From a virus: a DNA stretch of 58,651 nucleotides. This document shows positions 51,679 through 58,651 of the stretch, one piece after another. The position numbers were made by a program, and so were the translations under genes. The notes beneath the pieces are model-generated. The model searched no databases, was not told the origin of the DNA, and saw nothing but the letters and a program-made list of their open reading frames with translations. The DNA lies in IMG/VR virus record IMGVR_UViG_3300010430_000038, positions 1-58,651 of that record; one strand, written 5' to 3'. Each line of letters begins with the position of its first letter. Positions within the stretch are counted from its first letter, which is position 1.

Positions 51679-51707
51679 AGTATACTATATAACTGTTAAA
51701 ATGTCAA
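51679..51707 (-). promoter_or_regulatory. near-consensus minus-strand promoter
   Basis: TTGACA at 51702-51707, 17 bases, TATACT at 51679-51684. It starts the 51653-51055 genes. Preceded by AAAATGC, as at 51970. Confidence 0.75.
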
Positions 51708-51716
51708 GCATTTTAA

Positions 51717-51935
51717 CTAATTATGTGTAAACTCTTTTATATAGAAGTTTATTTCTCTACCTTTATTAGCTATTCTAAGATTTCTAGTATACAAGTTTAT
51801 AGCCATAGTTCTTTCACAAATTGCAAAGTTTAATATACCTTCTTTCTTTAGCCTATTATATTCTTCAGCACTTATAGTATAAATATATTCTCTATCCTCA
51901 TTAGTCAAAATTGTAATTGTCTTTATTGTATCCAT
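51717..51935 (-). CDS. hypothetical protein
   Basis: A 72-residue protein (ITILTNEDREYIYTISAEEY) with its own promoter. It is the gene nearest to the divergent control region on the minus strand, hence probably the first early gene. Function unknown. Confidence 0.5.
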   Translation of the reverse strand: MDTIKTITILTNEDREYIYTISAEEYNRLKKEGILNFAICERTMAINLYTRNLRIANKGREINFYIKEFTHN

Positions 51936-51969
51936 ATCACGTACCCCTTATTTAATTTCTTATAATACA

Positions 51970-51998
51970 AGTATACTACATATATGCATAAAAGTCAA
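51970..51998 (-). promoter_or_regulatory. early promoter of 51717-51935
   Basis: TTGACT at 51993-51998, 17 bases, TATACT at 51970-51975. The bases upstream, TTAAAATGC, repeat those at 51702-51716. Confidence 0.7.
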
Positions 51999-52020
51999 GC
52001 ATTTTAACTAATTATTTTGA

Positions 52021-52110
52021 CTATGGTATTATGGCTATGGTATTATGGCTATGGTCTTATGGCTATGGTCTTATGGCTATGGTAATAAAACCATGGTATT
52101 ATTACCATAT
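52021..52110. repeat. 14-bp tandem repeats plus inverted repeat
   Basis: Four exact or one-base-variant copies of CTATGGTATTATGG (52021-52076), then an inverted repeat ATGGTAATA/TATTACCAT around 52079-52108 with CCATGG in the centre. Looks like an iteron or multimer-binding site. Confidence 0.75.
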
Positions 52111-52180
52111 ATGATAAAAAAGCGGTGGGGTCAATTGCCATTTTTTAATATCACTGACCACGTCGCACGTAACACCTCAC

Positions 52181-52284
52181 AAAGTATTATGCAAAAACAC
52201 CAAGCATTTTTTTTAAAAAGTATTATGCAAAAACACCCAGCATTTTATTAAAAGTATTATGTAAAAATCCCCAGAATTTTTTTT
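52181..52284. repeat. three 34-36-bp direct repeats upstream of terminase
   Basis: Copies start at 52181, 52217 and 52251 with AAAGTATTATG(C/T)AAAAA and continue CACCnAGCATTTT. The third copy has diverged. They end 25 bases before the late promoter. Confidence 0.8.
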
Positions 52285-52309
52285 AAAAAGCCCCTTTTAA
52301 AAATATATG

Positions 52310-52338
52310 TTGACTAATTAAACAAAAAAGACTATATT
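52310..52338 (+). promoter_or_regulatory. promoter of terminase/late operon
   Basis: TTGACT at 52310-52315, 17 bases, TATATT at 52333-52338, 65 bases before the small terminase start. No other strong plus promoter was seen before the end of the late operon. Confidence 0.7.
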
Positions 52339-52402
52339 TTTTTATGTTTGGCTATTTTTTTATCTATAAAGGATAAAAATACACGAACTGGAGGGACATG
52401 TT

Positions 52403-52816
52403 TTGAAATTCGATGAAAAAAAGCAATTGATATATGAATGTGTTAGATTAGGAATGGATCTATACGAGTCAACTTTACTTGCAGAATGCACTGATGAAGA
52501 GGCAAAAGAACTAAATAATGATATAACGTTTCAAAAAAGAGTAGCCTATAATGAGTTAGTTAAAGAAAGAGACTTATTGCAAATGCACGATGAAGCAATA
52601 AGAATAGCTATTGATAAGGGAGATGCAAAAGGTGTTCAATGGAGATTGGAAAGACTTAGACCTGAAAGGTATTCCAGTACAGTTTTCAATAACATAAAAG
52701 CGGAAGTAAGAACAGAAACTGAACATTCATTTAAAGATATGCCTAAAGAAGAAAGGGACAGAGTTAGCGAAGAATTGTTGAAGGTTTTGAAGCAGGATAT
52801 AGACGAGGAAGTATGA
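52403..52816 (+). CDS. terminase small subunit
   Basis: A 137-residue protein directly before the large terminase. The N-terminal half has a helix-turn-helix-like segment (CVRLGMDLYESTLLAECTDE) and the C-terminal half is helical with RLRPERYSS, as in small-terminase families that recognise pac or cos DNA. The start is TTG 52403 with GGAGGG 7 bases upstream; the ATG at 52398 runs into a stop. Confidence 0.7.
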   Translation: MKFDEKKQLIYECVRLGMDLYESTLLAECTDEEAKELNNDITFQKRVAYNELVKERDLLQMHDEAIRIAIDKGDAKGVQWRLERLRPERYSSTVFNNIKAEVRTETEHSFKDMPKEERDRVSEELLKVLKQDIDEEV

Positions 52817-52890
52817 TATTCTGTCACACTTACTTGGATGGTTAAATATTAATATTTGTATTTTATATTTACAATAGACAAGGACGAAAA

Positions 52891-54474
52891 TTGAATTTTG
52901 ATGTTGCTAACAAATATTTAGAAGTGACTCATCACCCACTATATTTGGCTGTAAATCATCACATGACACATAAAAATGAACATATGTCCTTTAAAGATTT
53001 TCCTTTTCTGATTGATATATACAAAGATAAATCTAAGAACAAAGTTATAATGAAGTCGACTCAGTCTGGAATAACAGAGTTTTTAATTGTATTGGTCATG
53101 GACAAAGCCAAGTTTCAAAAAAGAAACATATTTTATGTTATGCCGACTGAGAAAATAAAAAATCAATTTATAAACACAAGATTTGACCAATCTGTGCAAT
53201 ACACTCCTTTATATAGGGGTATCTTCAAGGAATCTAGTTATAACAACATGAGTGTTAAGCAAGTTGGGGATGCCTCTATATTTTTTGCAGTATCTAACAG
53301 TAGGAGTAATTTTATATCATTTCCTGCGGATGATTTAATTATAGATGAGGAAGATGAGTGTAATCCTGATAATTTGGAAATGGCTCCAGAAAGACTTGCC
53401 ATGTCTTCTGATCCACAAGAAATAAGAGTAGCGAACCCAACTTATCCAGATTTTGGGATTGACTTTCAATGGAAAAAGTCGGATAAAAAACATTGGTTTG
53501 TTAATTGCAGTTGTGGACACAAATTTATACCGGACTTCTTTGCTCATGTGGTGAGACAAGAAAAAGAAGACGAGTACACAATTTTAGACCAGAGGTTCAA
53601 TCCATTAAAAGAAGATGACGTAAGAATGATATGTGACAAATGTCATAAACCAACGTACAGGTATTCCAATGGCGAATGGGTCAATGAAGTACAATCCTAC
53701 ATAAGTGGAAGGCAATTGAGTCAATTGTTTAGTTCCAGGAAACCGATAAGAAAAATTGTTAATCAATTTAATGAAGCGTTGACTAATGAAATAAAAATGC
53801 AACGTTTTTATAACGGTACTTTGGGTCTACCATACCTTGGTAGCGGAGCACAAATTACTGATGAAATGATAAATGACTGTATCCAAGATTACATGTTACC
53901 AAAGGGATGTAAACACCCATGCGTAATTGGCATAGACGTCGGAAAGAAATTGCATACAGTTATTTTTCGTTTAATAAATGATTATGGGCAGTGCAAAATG
54001 CAGTTGGTTTTTGCAGGAGAATTGTATTTTACTGTGACTAAGAATTCTATTGATATATCTGAATTGGTAGATCTTAACAAAAGATTTAACATAAAAGCAG
54101 GAATAATTGATGCTAGACCAGAGTCTCGATTGAGTAGGATGATATGTCAAAATTTTCCTAAGATATGGAGAGGAGACTATTTGACAGAAAATCCAAAAGA
54201 TCAATTGGATATTCCAAATAAAATATACAAGACTGATAGAACTGCTTCAATGGACGGAGTAAAAGAGCAGATGATATTATGTAATCTTATGTTTCCTAAA
54301 AACATAGGAAGGGTTCCTGGGTTCAAAGATCAGTTGAAAGCTCCTATAAGAGTATTTGAGGAAAAAGAAGGAACCAATGGACGTTGGTGCTGGAGGGAAG
54401 GCTATAAATCAGATCATTACTTCCATGCGGTAAACTACGCTAATATTGCTAAGAAATTATTGTTGAGTACATAG
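52891..54474 (+). CDS. terminase large subunit (GpA-like)
   Basis: A 527-residue packaging ATPase-nuclease. Walker A is the GpA-type KSTQSGIT (residues 55-62) and Walker B LIIDEED (149-155). A zinc pair CSC (206/208) and CDKC (248/251) lies between ATPase and nuclease. The nuclease has D349 (IGIDVGKK), D407 (IIDARPES) and D508 with H512 (KSDHYFHAVNYA). The start is TTG with AAGGACG upstream. Adjacent to small terminase and portal. Confidence 0.85.
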   Translation: MNFDVANKYLEVTHHPLYLAVNHHMTHKNEHMSFKDFPFLIDIYKDKSKNKVIMKSTQSGITEFLIVLVMDKAKFQKRNIFYVMPTEKIKNQFINTRFDQSVQYTPLYRGIFKESSYNNMSVKQVGDASIFFAVSNSRSNFISFPADDLIIDEEDECNPDNLEMAPERLAMSSDPQEIRVANPTYPDFGIDFQWKKSDKKHWFVNCSCGHKFIPDFFAHVVRQEKEDEYTILDQRFNPLKEDDVRMICDKCHKPTYRYSNGEWVNEVQSYISGRQLSQLFSSRKPIRKIVNQFNEALTNEIKMQRFYNGTLGLPYLGSGAQITDEMINDCIQDYMLPKGCKHPCVIGIDVGKKLHTVIFRLINDYGQCKMQLVFAGELYFTVTKNSIDISELVDLNKRFNIKAGIIDARPESRLSRMICQNFPKIWRGDYLTENPKDQLDIPNKIYKTDRTASMDGVKEQMILCNLMFPKNIGRVPGFKDQLKAPIRVFEEKEGTNGRWCWREGYKSDHYFHAVNYANIAKKLLLST

Positions 54475-54515
54475 TATTAAGAACTAAGTAATAAAAATAT
54501 TGAAAGGAATTGTTT

Positions 54516-54710
54516 ATGGCAAATGGACAAAGAGCAAGTATGATAGCGCATTGTACAGGAAGAGAATATTATAGTAAACGTAGAGGAAATAATAACAGCC
54601 AAGGGTTATGGCCTGTGTCGGATAATCCAGGGGCAAATAAATGGTATAAAAGATATACACATAAAAGAGAAAGACAATTTGATAAAAGACTAATAAAAAT
54701 GGAGCAATAA
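54516..54710 (+). CDS. small protein between terminase and portal
   Basis: A 64-residue basic protein (HCTGREYYSKRRGNNN; NKWYKRYTHKRERQFDKR). ATG 54516 is 7 bases after AAGGA; the TTG at 54510 is too close to it. It may be a head-packaging accessory. No family known. Confidence 0.55.
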   Translation: MANGQRASMIAHCTGREYYSKRRGNNNSQGLWPVSDNPGANKWYKRYTHKRERQFDKRLIKMEQ

Positions 54711-54715
54711 TCCAT

Positions 54716-56260
54716 ATGTCAAGAAAAACCAAGAAAAAGAAAAAAATAAATAAGACATTCAATATTAAACCATCCGAAAGACATATTGACTCTCCTTTAG
54801 TGATGCCAGAACGTCAACGTGGTGCTCAAATTTGGAACTTGTCTGACTTAATCAACATACAGGCAAGAAATAAACAGGGCGATCTACAGTCAGCCCCTTC
54901 AGACAATCCTTTATTCATATTAGATCCCGAAGAAAGACACAGAATGTTTCAATTGTCTTCTCCTGTGTTTGGTGTTATTACAGGTAGAATGAACCGTATA
55001 TCAGGATTAGAATTTGAAATTGTTCCTGATACTAAAGAATTGGAAGACAAAGAAGAAAGTTATAAAAACGCATATGACATTATTAAAGAATATGAAACAC
55101 TTGTAGGTGTAGCACAGGTTATAACTAGATCAAAACTTAGACAATATTTGTTAAATGAACTACCTACATTGAGACCAGATCTTCAAAATTTCAGACAAGC
55201 ACTAATAAGATGGAAAAAAGGTGTCATGCGAGTTAGGCAAAAAGAAGCTAATGAAATTAAAGAATGGTTATTAAGACCTAATCCTATGCAGAATTGGGTA
55301 GATTTTATAAAAATATGGGTGTATGATTTAATGGTTCATGGAACTTCAGCCATATACAAAAAAATGATTGATGGAAAATTGAATAATATACAACATTTGA
55401 CAGGTGGTTCAACTGTACCGATAAGAACTCCTTATGTAGATTCGCAAGAGGCGTACATACAAGTTATGAATTATGATTATCAGGTATACTATGAAGATGA
55501 ACTTGTGTACACTCAATATTTACCTACTTCTGTAAGAAGCTATGGCATGATACCACTTGAAGCACTTATAAACAAAATAACAGAAACAATGTTCTTTGAT
55601 AGATTGATGGCTAATCAAGCAGATGGAACAAAGCCCCCTGAGAAAGCTGCAATTATAACAAGTCAGCAAGTATTTGGAGAAGATCCGGACTTCAATTTAA
55701 ACCTTGGAATGAATAAAGATGAGCAAAAACGTGTTGAAGAAAAACTAAATCAACCAATAAAGAATGGTATAATCACATTTTCTGGGAATAGTGTAGAAAT
55801 TGTAGACTTAAGTAAAGAAAACACAATGGAATTTCAACACAAGAGACAGAAAGATATACGTGAAGAAGTAGCATTGGTTTATAACATGAGTAATATTGAA
55901 GTTAACTTGACAGGATCAACGGACACTTCAGGACGTTCTACCTCAGAAATACAAAAAGAAATTGAGCAAGGGAAAGGAATTGCACCAACATTAAAAACTA
56001 TTGAACAGAAAATAAACGATGAAATATTGCCTTATCGAAAGAAAGGTTTTAAATTCAAGTTCAGTATAGAAGATAGCGAACTTAAACAAATTGAAATATT
56101 GACAAAAAAAGTAAATAGTACATTGTATACACCTAATGAGTTGAGAGTTGAGGAATTAAATAAAATGCCTTTTGATGGAGAAGAGTTTGACAAGCCAGGT
56201 GGAATAAATGATGGAAATAATGAATGGCATCCATTTTATATGCAGAATGTAGAGGAGTAA
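54716..56260 (+). CDS. portal protein
   Basis: A 514-residue protein. After a Lys-rich N-terminus come the portal-like features DEERHRMFQL-type start of the clip/wing region (LDPEERHRMFQLSSPVF), WVDFIKIWVYDLMVHG, IPLEALINKITETMF and the C-terminal stem/crown block EFQHKRQKDIREEVALVYNM. It forms the dodecameric ring for DNA entry. Gene order confirms. Confidence 0.8.
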   Translation: MSRKTKKKKKINKTFNIKPSERHIDSPLVMPERQRGAQIWNLSDLINIQARNKQGDLQSAPSDNPLFILDPEERHRMFQLSSPVFGVITGRMNRISGLEFEIVPDTKELEDKEESYKNAYDIIKEYETLVGVAQVITRSKLRQYLLNELPTLRPDLQNFRQALIRWKKGVMRVRQKEANEIKEWLLRPNPMQNWVDFIKIWVYDLMVHGTSAIYKKMIDGKLNNIQHLTGGSTVPIRTPYVDSQEAYIQVMNYDYQVYYEDELVYTQYLPTSVRSYGMIPLEALINKITETMFFDRLMANQADGTKPPEKAAIITSQQVFGEDPDFNLNLGMNKDEQKRVEEKLNQPIKNGIITFSGNSVEIVDLSKENTMEFQHKRQKDIREEVALVYNMSNIEVNLTGSTDTSGRSTSEIQKEIEQGKGIAPTLKTIEQKINDEILPYRKKGFKFKFSIEDSELKQIEILTKKVNSTLYTPNELRVEELNKMPFDGEEFDKPGGINDGNNEWHPFYMQNVEE

Positions 56261-56262
56261 TT

Positions 56263-56307
56263 ATGGATCTAAGAAAAGTTTTTAAAATAACTGAGATAGG
56301 AGACTAG
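56263..56307 (+). CDS. 14-residue peptide
   Basis: ATG 56263 with GAGGAG upstream encodes a short peptide whose 3' end contains the AGGAG for the next gene. Probably only a coupling spacer. Confidence 0.2.
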   Translation: MDLRKVFKITEIGD

Positions 56308-56309
56308 CA

Positions 56310-56498
56310 ATGCCAATACCAAGTCCTAAATCAGGTGAAAAAGAACAGGAATTCATATCAAGATGTGTAAGTCAAATATCGGGTGAATATAATCAAGATC
56401 AAGCAACAGCTATTTGTTACAGTAAGTATAAAAAAAGTAAGATAATGAAAGGTTTGATAGATAACACCATTAAACTTTTAAAAATAGGGGGTAAATAA
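56310..56498 (+). CDS. small conserved head-module protein
   Basis: A 62-residue protein with MPIPSPKSGEKEQEFISRC and a QATAICYSKYK segment, a short module I know from many phages where it is encoded next to portal or fused to head proteins. It ends one base into the next start (TAATG). Function unknown. Confidence 0.55.
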   Translation: MPIPSPKSGEKEQEFISRCVSQISGEYNQDQATAICYSKYKKSKIMKGLIDNTIKLLKIGGK

Positions 56499-56854
56499 TG
56501 GGATACGTTTATATGAAAGAAGTTCCTTATAATACGCAAGATGCTAAGAATTATGCGTTTGAGCTTAAATTGGAAGTAGATACAGCAACAACAACTGACT
56601 GGGTAATAATTCCAGATCAAGTGGTAGGGATAGTTGGACAAGTTAAGGTTACAGGTTCAGCAACAGCTTATGTAGAAGCAACAACATCTACACTTGCAGA
56701 GATTATAGAGGATACGGCAGTGCCGGACAAATGGCCGTTTCCAGATGTAACAACAGCTAATTCACCTGTTACACAAGAATCCTCACCTGTATCAGCAGTA
56801 AGGGGTGTAATGACTGGAACAGGAACAGCCTATTTTTCATTGAGGGTACAATAG
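56498..56854 (+). CDS. possible head decoration protein
   Basis: A 118-residue beta-rich protein (TDWVIIPDQVVGIVGQVKVT; SAVRGVMTGTGTAYFSLRV). It lies between portal and the large fibre-like protein. The stop TAG overlaps the GTG start of the next gene. A decoration role is inferred from position and beta content. Confidence 0.5.
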   Translation: MGYVYMKEVPYNTQDAKNYAFELKLEVDTATTTDWVIIPDQVVGIVGQVKVTGSATAYVEATTSTLAEIIEDTAVPDKWPFPDVTTANSPVTQESSPVSAVRGVMTGTGTAYFSLRVQ

Positions 56855-58651
56855 TGGCTGGAAGTAATTGGAAAATAACCTCCTCAAAGTTAGAAAATTA
56901 CATAGGAACAGTTTATATTAAAGGTGATGCGGTAACAGATGACAGTGTAAGATTAACTGTCAATATATCAGGTGACCTTGTATATGAAGTTTACTCAGGT
57001 GGGATATGGTCAGAAAATACAGTTAGTTTAAGTGTTGAGGATATAAGAAAACTTAATGGCATACAACCTACGGGGTTGTTAGAAGGCAGTGTTATATCTG
57101 CGACAGTTCCAGGGACAACAATAGATTGGACTTCAGGAAAAGGTCAAGTGGTTAATTACGCAGATCCAGAAAATCCTATTGTAACTGAAGTAACATGGGA
57201 TGCTGTATCAGGGTATACGCCAACTAATTTAGCTACAGATGGAACAACCATTTTTGGATATGATAGTGCAGGATCATTAGTAGAAGTGTTAACTACAGCA
57301 GTAACAATACAAGATTCACATGATTATATATTCTTTGGGTTAGTTACTCATATAAGTAGTCAAGTTATTGAGGTGCTTTCTTCTCCTGGAAATTTGGGAT
57401 ATGATGGGATAGGTTCATATAGAGACTTTATAAACCTTATTATTGGCCCTGCAAATATAGAAGGTAATGTATACAGTGCAAATGGCGCAAATCTCAATAT
57501 TGATGTAATTGGTGGGAATGCTTTTATAATTGGAGCTAATTTTAGAAACAATCCAACAATATCAGATTCAATAGCTTTAAATAGTGTGGTAGGAATAACT
57601 TTTCAGAAATTATATAGATCCGCAGATCCTAGTCTTATTATGCTAAAGGATGGAGCATCTACAACAGACATAGACCCTACCCAATATGATGATGGATCAG
57701 GTACTTTACAAAGTGTTACAGCAGGATATTGGACAATACAGAGGATATTTAGAGGGCGTACTGGAGGAACAAATGTTTCTTATGGTCAGCAGGAATTTGC
57801 TACAAAAGCCCTTGCATTAGAAGCATTAGGCGCCGAATCTTTTACAGAAAAAGATCCATTACCTTTTGAACTTTTTAGATGTTCTCTTGTAGTTTCTGAA
57901 AGCGCAACAGATCTAAGTGATACAGCAGAAGCTGAGTTTTTTGATCAGTCAAGTTTCAGAATTGGAGGAGCACGAAGTTCTAGTGCCTCTATACCAGGTG
58001 TTACAAATCCAGGAGGATCTGACGGAGCTGTACAGGTCAATGATGGAGGTACTTTTGGTGGCACTTCAAATATTTCATATTCAGGAACATCATTAGATTT
58101 TGATGATAGTACAAGTATAAAGATGGGCACTGATGATGATTTCTCTGTTGTTCATAACGGTATCAATGCAATATTTAGTAATTCAACAGGTGATGTATTT
58201 ATTGACAATACAGATCCATCTGGGAGTTTTATATTTCGACTTTTAGGTGTGTTTCCTGCTACTACACGGTTTGATATTCGTGATGAAAACAGTGCAGATA
58301 TATTTTCAGTATTAGGTACTGGTGTTGTTAAATTGCAGGATAATATTCCTTTAAGATTCGGGTCAGGGGATGATTTTACAATTATTCATAATGAAACAGA
58401 TACTCTCGTTGTTTCAAATACTGGTGATATGGAGTTCTACAATACAGATGCAACAGGATTAATCTATTTTACTTTAGGAACAGACACCGCAGATACATCT
58501 TTTCAGGTGAGAGATAATTCAAGTGTGCCACTTTTTGAAGTGTTTGGTGATGGTTCATTAAGTATCGGTATTGATCCGACTATATCAATTAATACAGAAG
58601 GAAACGTAGATTTTAAGAACTCAATATCTACGCCTTACCTTGGCTCTGGAC
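56854..58651 (+). CDS. N-terminal part of large fibre-like virion protein
   Basis: GTG 56854 overlaps the preceding stop (TAGTG). The frame is open for 599 codons to the window end and continues in register at bases 1-1169, about 988 residues in all. The first 350 residues are Thr/Gly-rich beta. Two similar units follow near residues 415-575, each with a DD-F-S/T-V/I-V/I-H-N motif and IFRL/YFTL plus RDENS/RDNSS, the repeat type of phage fibres. Its place between portal and protease suggests a head fibre. Confidence 0.75.
   Translation, partial: MAGSNWKITSSKLENYIGTVYIKGDAVTDDSVRLTVNISGDLVYEVYSGGIWSENTVSLSVEDIRKLNGIQPTGLLEGSVISATVPGTTIDWTSGKGQVVNYADPENPIVTEVTWDAVSGYTPTNLATDGTTIFGYDSAGSLVEVLTTAVTIQDSHDYIFFGLVTHISSQVIEVLSSPGNLGYDGIGSYRDFINLIIGPANIEGNVYSANGANLNIDVIGGNAFIIGANFRNNPTISDSIALNSVVGITFQKLYRSADPSLIMLKDGASTTDIDPTQYDDGSGTLQSVTAGYWTIQRIFRGRTGGTNVSYGQQEFATKALALEALGAESFTEKDPLPFELFRCSLVVSESATDLSDTAEAEFFDQSSFRIGGARSSSASIPGVTNPGGSDGAVQVNDGGTFGGTSNISYSGTSLDFDDSTSIKMGTDDDFSVVHNGINAIFSNSTGDVFIDNTDPSGSFIFRLLGVFPATTRFDIRDENSADIFSVLGTGVVKLQDNIPLRFGSGDDFTIIHNETDTLVVSNTGDMEFYNTDATGLIYFTLGTDTADTSFQVRDNSSVPLFEVFGDGSLSIGIDPTISINTEGNVDFKNSISTPYLGSG

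Larger units (their letters stand above)
51936..52402. other. divergent control region between early and late units
   Basis: A 467-base region with no gene. It holds a minus promoter (51970-51998), 14-bp tandem repeats with an adjoining inverted repeat (52021-52110), three 34-36-bp direct repeats (52181-52284) and the plus late promoter (52310-52338). Confidence 0.7.

Overview
The window is the essentially complete genome of an AT-rich contractile-tailed (myovirus-type) bacteriophage. By eye GC is roughly 30 percent. Nearly every gene has a good AGGAG-type ribosome binding site, usually close to or overlapping the preceding stop codon. An inner-membrane spanin with an embedded outer-membrane lipoprotein spanin points to a diderm (Gram-negative-envelope) host of low GC that uses Shine-Dalgarno initiation. 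I cannot name the host. No integrase, excisionase or convincing lysogeny repressor was seen, so a virulent lifestyle is likely. A single long reading frame starts at 56854, runs off the right end and re-enters at base 1 in the same frame, so the two window ends probably meet inside one gene (circular or circularly permuted map).

The plus strand carries one long late operon, running from 52403 through the window ends to 24231. In order it encodes: small and large terminase, portal, a set of large fibre-like proteins (56854 to 3083), prohead protease, scaffold, a major capsid protein with an inserted Ig/FN3-like domain, head-tail connectors, sheath, tube, a tail-assembly chaperone with a programmed -1 frameshift, tape measure, baseplate hub, spike and wedges, a fibre ending in a seven-repeat beta-propeller, and a lysis cassette (XhlA-like protein, M23 endolysin, holin, overlapping spanins). 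A consensus promoter at 52310 precedes the small terminase gene.

The minus strand (51935 down to 24234) holds the early and middle genes. The conserved replication block at 24234-37669 encodes a PD-(D/E)XK nuclease, family A DNA polymerase, dCMP deaminase, UvrD-like helicase, two archaeo-eukaryotic-type primases, an ssDNA-binding-like protein, an HNH homing endonuclease, a SNF2-type helicase, a RecB-like nuclease and a transglutaminase-fold lipoprotein. A perfect hairpin at 24218-24243 terminates both strands and contains both stop codons.

The accessory region (about 37700-52000) is the unusual part. It contains an array of strange tRNA-like elements (37940-39083), a tandem family of Ser-Arg/Trp/Gly dipeptide-repeat proteins built from a hexanucleotide repeat (39478-40849), many tiny Cys-pair and membrane proteins, a free-standing 55-residue piece of the Pol I fingers motif (46261-46428), and a Cys-every-third-residue repeat protein (47475-48104). 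A 1.2 kb gene-free control region (49254-50452) has three stacked promoters and several repeat families. A second control region (51936-52402) lies between the two divergent transcription units and carries 14-bp and 34-36-bp direct repeats next to the terminase genes, a plausible place for an origin or packaging site.
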